Positions 46,301 to 60,016 of a stretch of DNA of 64,000 nucleotides are shown here, piece after piece. The translations under genes were made by a program, and so were the position numbers. The notes beneath the pieces are model-generated. The model worked only from the letters and a program-made list of their open reading frames with translations. It made no database searches and had not been told where the DNA came from. Within the stretch, counting starts at the first letter, position 1; each line of letters begins with the position of its first letter. The DNA is taken from the NCBI GenBank assembly GCA_963989245.1, contig OZ022349.1, forward strand, positions 25,969,846 through 26,033,845. Reading direction: 5' to 3'. Source of the DNA: Nansenia antarctica. Its lineage: Eukaryota > Chordata > Actinopteri > Argentiniformes > Microstomatidae.

Positions 46301-49300
46301 ATGAATAGTTCGAAGCTAGGTGCTTGCACGTTAGGTGCGAGAATGCTCGGTTAACCCATTAGCGGGAACATTATTTGTTTCACAAAATAGGCTGATTTAT
46401 TTGACCATGAACATCAGAGACATACATTACGAATGTTCATTTAAAATACTCTATACTGAGCACTGGTATAAGAACATGAACCAGAGAACAGCAGTAAATG
46501 CAATAACCCACAGTCGTCGCTGATGATGTTGCATTTTCGATTAGGATACGGGATTAAAGGCACCGGCGACGGGCTAAAAGAGAAATCCAAATGTCCCGCT
46601 AAATTCGGACCAATCACAAAACTGTTTTGAAAGCGCGTCCCCTCGCGCCGCGCGCCTGTTGAGAGCGATTCAGTCTCGATTGCAGTGCGAACACAAACGA
46701 CGAGGTTAATTGCAACATTGTAACATATTGTAAATAACTACGCCCTAAATCGTAACGAAATGTTGGTCTGGAAGCGGCCTAAATCTAGCTTCAATCTGCT
46801 TTTTTTCTGTTCTCCAGTCATAATAACTCGCTGCCTTTCTGCGCAGCCTGAATCAAAGTGGACTGTCTGAATCAATTAGTGGCGGAGGAAATTCATTCGT
46901 GGCGGCCCGCCACGAATAAATGCATATAGAGGAAACACTGCAAGTTGAATGATGCGCGCAGTTGAATGACGTCAGACTCTCGTCCCATTCCACACTATAG
47001 TAATAATAATTACTGAACTATATATGCTTGTGTATTGTGTATTGTTTTTCTGCGCATGGTTAATGCAAAAACAACAACAAATAGTGCTACAGAACCGACA
47101 TTAGTTCTGTCCGTCTCCTCCCAGTCCCATATACATATATACAGTACCAGTCAAAAGTTTGGACACAAGTTTGCGACATTCCAGCGTCATGTCCAGGGGG
47201 TGTACTTGTACATCAAGCCGCCTCACACTCTCTCTCTCTCGCTCTCTCTGTCTCCCTCCCTGCCCCCCCCCCCCTCCAGTCAGAGGCGCCTGCTGCTGAC
47301 GGGGACTCCCCTCCAGAACAGCCTGATGGAGCTGTGGTCCCTGATGCACTTCCTCATGCCCCACGTCTTCCAGTCCCACCGCGAGTTCAAGGAGTGGTTC
47401 TCCAACCCGCTGACCGGCATGATAGAGGGCAGCCAGGAGTACAACGAAGGCCTGGTGAAGAGACTCCACAAGGTGACGCACTGGGACTGGGACTGGGAGG
47501 GACTGGGACTGAGACTGGGAGGGACTGGGACTGGGAGGGGCTGGGAGGAGGGAGGGGGATCTGGGGGGAGGAGGGAGGGGGATCAGGGGGGAGGAGGGGG
47601 GGCACTGGGTGGAGGGGGGGAGGACTGGGAGGACTCATAGATGAAAAAAAATAAATGGTGAAAGCAAATGGGCTAATGTTAGACTCTGCTCTCAGCTCAT
47701 GCGTCTCTGTGTTCCCTCCCAGGTGCTGCGGCCGTTCCTGCTGCGGAGGATCAAGGCGGACGTGGAGAAGCAGATGCCCAAGAAGTATGAACACGTGGTC
47801 CACTGCCGCCTGTCCAAGCGCCAGCGCTTCCTCTATGACGACTTCATGGCTCAGGCCTCGTAAGTAACAACCATTTCCTCATTGCCTGTGGCCTGGGGTG
47901 GTTCAGTGGTCTAGCACCATGGCCTGGGGTGGTCCAGTGGTCTAGCACCATGGCCTGGGGTGGTCCAGTGGTCTAGCACCATGGCCTGGGGTGGTCCAGT
48001 GGTCTAGCACCATGGCCTGGGGTGGTCCAGTGGTCTAGCACCATGGCCTGGGGTGGTCCAGTGGTCTAGCACCATGGCCTGGGGTGGTCCAGTGGTCTAG
48101 CACCATGGCCTGGGGTGGTCCAGTGGTCTAGCACCATGGCCTGGGGTGGTCCAGTGGTCTAGCACCATGGCCTGGGGTGGTCCAGTGGTCTAGCACCATG
48201 GCCTGGGGTGATCCAGTGGTCTAGCACCATGGCCTGGGGTGGTCCAGTGGTCTAGCACCATGGCCTGGGGTGATCCAGTGGTCTAGCACCATGGCCTGGG
48301 GTGGTCCAGTGGTCTAGCACCATGGCCTGGGGTGGTCCAGTGGTCTAGCACCATGGCCTGGGGTGGTCCAGTGGTCTAGCACCATGGCCTGGGGTGGTCC
48401 AGTGGTCTAGCACCATGGCCTGGGGTGGTCCAGTGGTCTAGCACCTTGGCCTGGGGTGGTCCAGTGGTCTAGCACCATGGCCTGGGGTGGTCCAGTGGTC
48501 TAGCACCGCGGTCTACAGTGCACACATATGCCCATGTCGGCATGGGTACAAATCCGGCCCATGCCCTGCTGACATGCCCTCTCTCCCTTCTTCTCCTTAC
48601 TTCCCCGTCTGTCTTCACTGTATCTGCCCAATAAAATGAACAATATGAGTGGGACTGCCCCACTCAGTATGACTTATCACTATGGTGTTATTTAACTGTA
48701 CTTTGTTTGAAAAGGATTTGCTACCAGACCAGTTCCACTGAAAACTGTCCCACTGAGTATGAGGCTGTTTCCTCTCCACTGAACCTGAATCCTCTCTGGC
48801 CGTCTCAAAGTGTTTCTAAACGTGACACAGTCTGATCATTTGGTCCGCATGTCGGCAACCAATCAAAATGTTCTGACTTTTCTTTTGAAACACGGAACTA
48901 CGTTTCAACGTTGTTGAGAATCACAACACAAACTCGCTAGTCAAGCCAAAAATACTGCAACGCAATGGATTGGGTGAGTAATCCCCACTGCTACCTAGTT
49001 AACTACAACACTACTTTACATTGTTAGCAGGCTCACAAAACAAGCTGTGTTAGTTGACTAGCGACGTGTCATTGATTTTCAACAACGCGGAAATGTGTTC
49101 ACATTTTTCTAAAGAAAAGTCAGATGGTTCCATGAGATCCCGACATGAGGACGTAAGCGTTAGAACGTGTCACATGTTTGGTGTCTGTGCTCTAGGACGC
49201 GGGAGACGCTGGCTAGCGGCCACTTCATGTCCGTGATCAACATCCTGATGCAGCTGCGTAAAGTGTGTAACCACCCCAACCTGTTCGACCCGCGGCCCAT

Positions 49301-49431
49301 CCACTCCCCCTTCATCACCAAGGCCATCGTCTTCCACACAGCGTCTCTGGCACAGGAAGCCATGGAGGAAGACCCGTTCAAGGTCAGCAGGTCACAGAGA
49401 GCGGGCCGATGAGCTGTGTCACTGACAATGG

Positions 49432-49488
<57 letters not shown>

Positions 49489-50914
49489 CAATGTGAGAGA
49501 GAGTCAGTGTGTGTGTTTGTGAGCGAGTGAACGTGTGTGTGTGTGAGACAGAGAGTCAGTGTGAGAGATAAGATTAGATTCAACTTTATTGTCATTGCAA
49601 AGTACCAGACAAGTACCAGACAACGAAATGCAGTTTAGCATCTAACCAGAAATGCAAATAGTGATAGAAAACATGATATAAAAACATGACAGTGATAGGT
49701 ACAGTAAGGCATGTATTACAGTTATGAGCTATGTACAGTTAAGGTAGCTTATGTACAGTATGTGATGTATAGATAACGTAATAATAATAATAACTTTATT
49801 TGTATAGCGCTTTTCATGCAAACGTTGCAGCTCAAAGTGCTCCAATCATTATATAATCATAATTAAATGATTTAGTCATTTAAAGGCAATGAAGAATAAA
49901 TACTTATGGAGGAAACGCTACATAGATGATAGAATTAGCAAATGTCCAAATATGAACTACATCATGGGAAAGTCATCTGCCAAAAACAATTTCTGGATAT
50001 TAAATAAATAAATCAGCAGCAAGATGCTCTCATAAAAGCCTCTTATACAGTAAATGTCTTAAACACGCAGATAAATCAAAGAGGTATGTGCAATGTGCAA
50101 TAACACATTATGTGCAACGGTAGTATTGTAAACTGCAGTAGTGCAAAGGTTAAAGTGTTCACATTAACCAGGGGTGTGTAATCAAATCACCAGTAGTGCA
50201 AAGGCTAAATTGGATGGTTCAGTGTCCTCCGGGGGGAGGGATACTGAGTCATTGTACCCCAGGGGCGGGGTGGTGCTATATTGGTGTCAATAGTTTGATG
50301 GCTGCTCATACTGTATACTGCACATGTACACATGTGTTGCGATGACAATAAAGTTGAATCTAATCTAACCCCTCCCCCTCCCCAGCGCTGTGACCTGTCC
50401 ATGTTTGACCTGGTGTCTCTGGAGGGCCGTGTGACCAGGTACCAGGCAGATCTGTTCCTGCCCAGCAGGAAGGTCACCAGGCAGCTGATCCAGGAGGTCA
50501 TGACCTCCCCTGACCCCCCGCCCCGGCCCAGGCCAGTGCGCATGAAGGTCAACCGGTAAGAACCACTAACTTCATCTCATTTCTGGACACGGTATTTGCT
50601 TTTTCGCCATAAACTTAGAGTAATAGTCATCACATTGATTGTACAATTAAAATTTTGGGGCGTGGCTTAGCGATAGGTCTATTGTTGGAATGTGGTATTT
50701 TCTGCTCTAGACACGGGGTCAGCCATAGTCGGCGCCCCTGGAACAATTAGGGGTGAAGTGCCTTGCTCAAGGGCGCATGCAGCTCCCTCCTCCTGAGGCG
50801 GGGATGGAACCAGCGACCTTCCGATTGCTAGCCGGCCTCTCTCACCTCTAGGCTACCGCTAGAGGTCTATGTTGTATATGATCAGGAGGTGACTGGTGTG
50901 TGTGTGTGTGTGTT

Positions 50915-50961
<47 letters not shown>

Positions 50962-51349
50962 GGATGTTCCAACCTTTACCTAAGAACGACGGTCGGACGG
51001 TCCTCCTGATAAACCCCCCCCGGCCCACCTGCCCCGTCAGCCCCGCGGCCGAGGCCCCGCGCCTCCCCCTCATCACAGACGTCACCCCCGCCCCCGCACC
51101 GCTGGTTCAGCAAGGTCAGTCCTCCTCCCTGCTCCTCTGAGGCTCAGGCGGTAGAGGCACGGCGCTAACAACGCTGATGTTGTGGGTTCGATTCCCACAG
51201 TTTTTCATGAAAATCGTACACACTCACAGTGGATAAAAGCGTCAGCTAAATGGTGTATGTTGTTATTGTATATTCTAGCCGCTACTAGAACCATGTGTAA
51301 ATGTGTAAAGCGTCCTTGCGTTTGTGAAAGGCACTATATAAAGCCAAGA

Positions 51350-51383
<34 letters not shown>

Positions 51384-54303
51384 GTATTGCCTAGTTCCTG
51401 GTTACACATGAAACATGTATTTGTATAGGAGTGTTATATTTCTTTGTGGCTCGACTCAATATTTAAATGCCAGACTACATTTTGTCGGCTCAGTACTCTG
51501 TGCAAAGACAATAAAGTCCAACCTATTCTAATCTAAATTCAGAATTTCTTGTCACTCAGCCAGATTTGTATCTATCTCTCTTTATTCTTCCCTTGTTCCC
51601 TTGCTTCCTCTCCTCTCTCTCTCCTTGTTCCCTTGCTTCCTCTCCTCTCTCTCTTTCTTGTTCCCTTGCTTCAGTGATGTGTTCAGTGGCCCCCGCGGCC
51701 CCCCTGCGCCCCCCAGGCCCCCCCAGCCTCCAGACGGCCATCAGGTCGGGCTCCCCCATGTCTGTCCTATCGGTGCGGCCCCCCTCCGGGCCCTGCACCC
51801 CCGCACCCCCGCCCAGCAGCGTATTGTCCCAGAGGGTCCTGCTCAGCCCCGACATGCAGGCCCGTCTGCCCTGTAAGTAGCCCTCCTACCCCCCCTACCC
51901 CCCTCCCGTCCTCCCCTACCCCCCCCCTACCCTCCTACCCCCCTCCCCTCCTAGCCTTCCTACCCTCCTACCCCTCTACCCTCCTACCCTCCTATTCTTC
52001 CTACCCTTCTGGCCTGTAAGTAACTAAAAACATGTTTGGGTTGTGATTCATTCTCTTTTCTGTTAAGTCTTCTGTCATTTAATTCTCTCTGGTCTGAATG
52101 ACTTGAATACATCACAATCACACCTCAGCTCAACTCACCTGACTTGTCCTCCTCTCTCCTCCCTCCCTCCCTCCCTCATCTCTCCTCCCTCTCTTCCTCT
52201 CCTCCCTCTCCCCCTTCTCTCCTCCCTTCTCTTCTTCCTCCCTCTCTCTCCTCCCTCCCTCCCTCTCCTCCCTCCCTCCCTCCCTCATCTTTCCTCCCTC
52301 TCTCCCTCATTTCTCCCTCTCTCCCTCATCTCTCCTCTCTCCTCCCCCTTCCCTCTCTCTCCTCCTCCCTCCCTCTCTCCCTCAGCGGGGGAGGTGGTTA
52401 GCATCGCCCAGCTAGCGTCTCTGGCGGGCCGGCCCGTGTCGTCGTGCCAGGGCAGTAAGCCTGTCACCTTCCAGCTCCAGGGCAACAAGCTGACGCTGTC
52501 TGGCACCCAGCTGCACCACCACCCGCTCCCCATGGCCCAGCCCAGGCCTGTACAAGGTCAGTCCCCCCCCGCGCCGTTAACCACCTGTTAATCACCTCCC
52601 GTCCCTTTCTCAGGGTGCTTCATCAAGGCTTGTTTCTTTTCCTCACCTTCTCCTCCTCGACCCGCCATTAATCACCTGTTAACACTAGAACAGCCCTGCC
52701 TTTTTTACCTGCTATAAGAGCCGCCTCGGGGGGTCAAATGACCATAGTCTTTACAATGGGAAGCTGCTGCTTACACACAACGACCACTAGTTGGCGCCAA
52801 TTAGCCTGCCTCCTACACAGAAAAACAACAAAATAGCTTTACACTAGCTTATCCTGATGTGATTCTGAAAATGTAAGCATACTGGGTGGTAGAACGCACA
52901 TATCTAGGACAAGCCATGAAAGGAGGGTCCTGAAATTAGAATTTTGAGGGTCAAATGGCTGTTCTAGTGTTAACCACCCCCTGTCCCCTCTCAGGGTGCT
53001 TCATCAAGGCTTGTTTCTGTTCCTCTCCTCCTCTGCTGTCTTCCTCGGTGGTGAGAGAGCCATGTGGTGGCGGCAGCAGAGCCTTCTGGGCCACCTGCCC
53101 AGATGTGTCAATCACCGTTTCTGTCTTTGGTCCCGGTCCAGAAACAACCCCTCCTATTCTATCCTCTCCTCCTTTCACTTCCTGTTAGATGGGTGTAAGC
53201 AACATGGCTGCAGCTAGCTAGCTAGCTAACTACTATCACCACCGCCGTGTTGCTTATACCTCTCTAATCCTAATCTAGATCCACAAAAGTGTCAAGGGGA
53301 CAAGGGGGGGTAAGAAGAAGGAGGGGTTGTCTTTGAACCAGGGCTGCTAGCTGATAGTTTATCCTGCTAGTCTTACCGGTGTGGTTATTATATCTCTGTG
53401 CTGTGCTGCAGGTAGTGTAATGCACCTAGTGATCAGCCAGCCTGCCCAGGTGGCCGTGTTCACCCCGGTCGGCACCGCCCACCCTGCCTCCTCCTCCTCC
53501 TCCTCTTCCTCTTCCGTTTCCTCCGGGATTCACACTTACACTGCTGCTGCTCAAGGTACGGCAGTGAGCCTGTCATCACGCCCCCCCGTCCCAAAACAAC
53601 CCCTGGGCCCCCTCTTCTCCTACGCCCCCCCAAATCTAGACCCTTCACCCCCCCCCCCCTTCCTTCTAATTACACTAGGCACCTTTCTGCTTGTGTGTGT
53701 CCTCTGTTTCTCTTGAGATCTAATGCAGGTGTGTTGAGTGTTGTGTGTGAGGGCTCTAGGGGGCCATTTTGAATGCAGGGTGTAATGTTGACATCACATG
53801 TGGGGTCCCTCAGGGGTCTATTCTTGGTCCCTTGCTCTTCTCCCTGTACATGATCCCATTAGGACCAAAACCACAAAAAGACAAATTGTTGAATGCGATG
53901 GGAACCTTGCATTCAAACTGCAAACATGAAGCTAAGAATCTAGGTGTGATTATAGATTCTGACTTAAGCTTTGAGCCTCACATCAAATCTAGCACTAGAA
54001 ATGCTTTTTATCATCTACGGAATATTGCAAAAGTTAGAAATGTTCTCCGGCAAGCTGATGCAGAAGTGTTAATGCATGCTTTTGTTATTACCCGTTTGGA
54101 CTATTGTAACTGTCTCCTTTCTGGTCTTCCAAAGAAAGCTATTGGCCAGCTGCAAATAGTCCAAAATGCAGCAGCGAGAGTTTTAACCAAAACAACTCAG
54201 ATAAGCTCATATAACTCCTATTTTAACTCCCTCTTTCCCTCTCTCTCCCTCTCTCCCTCTCTCGCTCCCTCCCTCCCTCCCTCTCCATCTCTCCCTCTCT
54301 CCC

Positions 54304-54335
<32 letters not shown>

Positions 54336-57300
54336 AGTGGCTCCCACCATGGTCGCCGGCTCTGGGATCGTCAAGATCGTGGTGCGCCAAGCGGCGGGCA
54401 AGGAGGGGGGGGGTCCCGTGCCCACCCTGGCAGTGGCCCCCTCCCCCCGCCTCGCCCCGCTGCCCTCCCCCTCCTCCGTACGCCAGCACCCCCACCACCA
54501 CGCCAACCTCCCCGTGAGGCTCTCCGCCCCCAGCCCCTCCCAGCAGACCTCCCACCGCCCCCCCGGGCCTGCTGTGGCCCACTACACCGTGGCCCCCCCC
54601 CGGATACCCACCACCACCACCACCGCACCCCCCCCTCCTCGGACCCCTGTCTCAGCCTCAGCCGCCCCCACTCCTCCTCCTCGAACCCCTACCTCAGCCC
54701 CCCCCGGCCCCCCCCAGCCGGTGCTGAGGGTCCTCCAGGGCCCAGCGCAGAGCACAGAGCAGCCAGGTGAGCGGATGGGGAGTGGTGATAGATGACGTAA
54801 GATTTTGTCTTTAACGTGTTAAAGTGTTAAACTGTTGAATGAGCCTAGAATGACCTTCCACTGCTGGAGGAGACAAGCCCTTCACACACTTCCCTGTTTT
54901 AGTTTGATTATCTTTTATTATTACTTCACTAAATGATGTCTCGTTCCCTCCATCTCTCCTCCCCTCCCTCCATCTCTCCTTCCCTCCCTCCATCTCTCCT
55001 TCTCTCCCTCCATCTCTCCTTCCCTCCATCTCTCCATCCCTCCATCTCTCCAGCTCGTGTGAACTCTTCCTCTGCTGCCTCTTCATCAGTGCGTGAGGAG
55101 GGTGTATATCCAAAGTCGGGGTCTCATGTCGGGGGGTTCATCCACCCGCGCCTCCGCGCTCAGCCTCGCCCCCCGCCCCGCTCACCCTTCTACATGGTAC
55201 TTCTACTTTAGAACACTGCATAGAGATACACAAATCCCTCTTCTGACACACTTTGTACTGCATTTCGTTGTCTGAATCTAATCTAAATCTCATCTTAAAA
55301 AGTATGTAGGCTATAAAATGATGGTGTAGGCTAATTTACAAGAACTGACACGATTACAATGGTGTTTCTGACTAGTAAATGATGTTCTTCTAACTGGATT
55401 CTGGATTTGGCATAGATTTTTTTTCTTATGATTGCATTAAATTAAATCTAGTATCGAACCGGCAACCTTCGGACCTCTAGCTGGCTGCCTTAACCCCTGC
55501 GATGATGTCAATGCAAGTTGATAGACATACCTATTTTTTTTACACTTCTATCTATCACACAATCAAACTATCTATCTATCTATCTAGTAAAAAGTGGGAA
55601 CTAATATTTCCTAAAAGACACTTGACGGAACTGTCGGGATGTAGTTTCCGCCTGTGAGACATTTTTGACGCACGTATGACCTAATCCACGTATGACCTAA
55701 TCCACGTATGACCTAATCCACGTATGACCTAATCCACGTATGACCTAATCCACGTATGACCTAATCCACGTATGACCTAATCCAGCCTGTAAACCTGCTC
55801 GCTACCAGGTTTGTTCTGAAGGATTGGTAGCAAGTTATTTGAGCCACGTTGATGGAACGGAACGCAAGCGTAAAATTAGCGCCCGGATCTGATTTAAACC
55901 TGGATCGGATTTAATCGGCTTTGTAGGAACAGGCCCCATGTACGTTGGAACCAGTGGGATACTCCCAGACAGAGCAGTATCTCAGCATCTTAGGAGCGGC
56001 AGCGGCTCAGCAGGTAGAGCCGGCGTCTAATGATCGCAAGGCAGTTCGGCGGTTCGAACCCTGGCTGGCCACATGTCAAGGTGTCCTTGAGCAAGGCACT
56101 GAACCCCTAATTGCTCCAGGGTCACCGTCTATGGCTGACCCCTTGCCTTGCCTAGCATAAAATACCAAATTCCAACAATTGACTGACAAGTTGATTACAT
56201 GGCAATCAACTATTATAAAACTATTATTATTATTATTATTATTATTAGTCAAGCACACAGAGTTTGAATTAATTTGAAGCATCTGATCCAGCTCTCTTTG
56301 TTGGTGCTTTGAATGAATGAATGAATGAATAGTTTAATGACCACACAAGTCACGACCTAGGTCGGTGGAATTTGTTGTCGGTACAGCTCAAGCAGCAGTG
56401 TCAAAAAACATACACACATTGTACATGACTATTACATGGACATGAACACACATAACCACAAGACAAGACAAGGACATATTTACAATATAATACATAAAAT
56501 ACATATTTGTTCCAGTCATCGGCCCTCTGCTTTCCCTTTAACCTCTCCTAACCTCTGACCTGACCTCTCACCTCTCCCCCTCTCAGTCCTGGCTGGCAGA
56601 CGGCCGTCAGCAGCGCCTGGAGAGCCGCCTGGCCCAGATCATCCGGGTCAACGACCTGCACTGCGACGCCAAGCCTGTGTACGGCCGTGAGGTGCTGGAC
56701 TTCCTGACCTTCCTTCCTGTTTCCTGTCCCGCCCCGGCGCCGCCCGGCCTGGGGGAGTGGGGCCGCTCGGGCCACGCCTGGTGCCTGAACGCCCAATCAC
56801 AGAGCAGGACTGACTACTGGGTCCAGAGCCACGCCCTGAGGGACGCCATCAGCACCTCAGAGGACCGCCTGGAGACGCTGCACGACATCACAGAGAGGTA
56901 TGACATCACAGAGATGATTGCAAAACATAATTTTCCTCAAAAGTGACGTAAGCCATTGTTTTAAGAGGGTGATGATGATGATGGTTCTGGTGCGTCACGT
57001 CTGGACGTCTGCTATGTCCCGTCCAGGTTTGCGTTTGTCATCCCCCCGGTGGAGGCCCCTCCCATCTCCATGCACAGCTGCCACCCCCCTCCCTCGGTGA
57101 GCCACCAGCAGGCTGTGTTCTCCTCGCTGCTGTCCTCCAAGGTGGCCCCTCTCACACACAGCCTCCACCGCATCCAGTGCAACATGAGGACGCACTTCCC
57201 CGACCTCAGACTCATCCAGTACGACTGTGGTGAGTCCTGCTGCTGGCCGTTTCTCTGGGTTTTTGGCTGCGAAAGTTCGAACGCAAAACCACCCCGACCC

Positions 57301-57659
57301 CCGACCTCTACCTCAGCAGACCTCTACCTCAGCAGACCTCTACCTCACGCTGGCTATATGTTTGCCGTTAGCATGGGCGCCGAAATGAAACGCACACACG
57401 TTGCTGAGGTAAAGGTCGGTGGTGTGTCCCAGGCTTAACTCTGGTTCTTCTTGTAGTTTTTCTGTGTTTTGGAGGTCTTGACATGAAAAGCTGTGGTGTT
57501 TAGAGGAACATGAATGTCCTTTTTAAAATGTCCTTTTTGGGGCTTTGTCTGCTGTATAAAATGCACTTTGACTCACTCAGCCACTGAGTTTAAGGGCCAA
57601 GTGATTTTTAAAGGTCAGTACAGTATTTCTTTGAAATAAACACTTTTTATTGTGTTTCT

Positions 57660-57693
<34 letters not shown>

Positions 57694-59951
57694 CTCTGTG
57701 TGTGTGTGCCTGTGTCTGTGTCTGTGTCTGTGTCTGTGTAGGCAAGCTGCAGATGCTGCACACGCTGCTGCGGCGTCTGAAGACGGGCGGCCACCGCGTC
57801 CTCATCTTCACCCAGATGACGCGCATGCTGGACGTGCTGGAGCAGTTCCTCAACTACCACGGACACATCTACCTCAGGCTGGACGGCAGCACGCGCGTGG
57901 AGATGAGACAGGTGAGCTGGTTACTCCTGTTTAACCCCTTCACTGTCATCTTATCAAAAGTTTGATCTATTCACTTGTTATATTTGCTTTTATTTATTGT
58001 CATTTTTATTGACAATAATGCTCCTCATGCTGTGTTTTTAATTCTGTACGTAAAGCACTTTGAATTGCCCCTGTTGTATGAAATGTGCTATACAAATGAA
58101 CCTGCCTTGCTTTGCCTAAATGAGTTAACACTCCCTCTCTCCCTCCCTCCCTCCCTCTCTCCCTCAGTCTCTGATGGATCGCTTCAACGCGGACCGACGC
58201 ATCTTCTGCTTCATCCTGTCGACGCGCAGCGGCGGCGTGGGCGTGAACCTGACGGGGGCCGACACCGTGGTGTTCTACGACAGCGACTGGAACCCCACCA
58301 TGGACGCCCAGGCCCAGGACCGCTGCCACCGCATCGGACAGACCCGGGACGTCCACATATACAGGTACTGACCCAGCAGGACTACACACAGACAGGTACT
58401 GACCCAGGACTACACACAGACAGATACTGACCCAGGAGGACACATAGACAGGTACTGACCCAGCAGGACTACACACAGACAGGTACTGACCCAGGACTAC
58501 ACACAGACAGGTACTGACCCAGCAGGACTACACACAGACAGGTACTGACCCAGCAGGACTACACACAGACAGGTACTGACCCAGCAGGACTACACATAGA
58601 CAGATACTGACCCAGCAGGACTACACACAGACAGGTACTGACCCAGCAGGACTACACATAGACAGATACTGACCCAGCAGGACTACACATAGACAGTACT
58701 GACCCAGCAGGACTACACATAGACAGTACTGACCCAGCAGGACTACACATAGACAGGTACTGACCCAGCAGGACTACACATAGACAGGTACTGACCCAGC
58801 AGGACTACACATAGACAGGTACTGACCCAGCAGGACTACACATAGACAGGTACTGACCCAGCAGGACTACACATAGACAGTACTGACCCAGCAGGACTAC
58901 ACATAGACAGGTACTGACCCAGCAGGACTACACATAGACAGTACTGACCCAGCAGGACTACACATAGACAGGTACTGACCCAGCAGGACTACACACAGAC
59001 AGATACTGACCCAGCAGGACTACACATAGACAGGTACTGACCCAGCAGGACTACACATAGACAGTACTGACCCAGCAGGACTACACATAGACAGGTACTG
59101 ACCCAGCAGGACTACACATAGACAGTACTGACCCAGCAGGACTACACATAGACAGGTACTGACCCAGCAGGACAACACATAGACAGATACTGACCCAGCA
59201 GGACTACACACAGACAGTACTGACCCAGCAGGACTACACATAGACAGGTACTGACCCAGCAGGACTACACATAGACAGTACTGACCCAGCAGGACTACAC
59301 ATAGACAGTACTGACCCAGCAGGACTACACATAGACAGGTACTGACCCAGCAGGACTACACATAGACAGGTACTGACCCAGCAGGACTACACATAGACAG
59401 GTACTGACCCAGCAGGACTACACATAGACAGGTACTGACCCAGCAGGACTACACATAGACAGATACTGACCCAGCAGGACTACACATAGACAGGTACTGA
59501 CCCAGGAGGACACATAGACAGATACTGACCCAGCAGGACTACACATAGACAGATACTGACCCAGGAGGACTACACATAGACAGGTACTGACCCAGCAGGA
59601 CTACACATAGACAGGTACTGACCCAGCAGGACTACACATAGACAGGTACTGACCCAGCAGGACTACACATAGACAGGTACTGACCCAGCAGGACTACACA
59701 TAGACAGGTACTGACCCAGCAGGACTACACATAGACAGATACTGACCCAGCAGGACTACACATAGACAGATACTGACCCAGCAGGACTACACATAGACAG
59801 ATACTGACCCAGGAGGACTACACATAGACAGGTACTGACCCAGCAGGACTACACATAGACAGTACTGACCCAGGAGGACTACACATAGACAGGTACTGAC
59901 CCAGCAGGACTACACATAGACAGGTACCCGGGCGCGTGTGGTTCTCACTCA

Positions 59952-60016
<65 letters not shown>

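Noticed and set aside
58365..59926. CRISPR-like regular repeat array
   Set aside because: Units are contiguous with no unique spacers, and the host is a vertebrate. It is a minisatellite.
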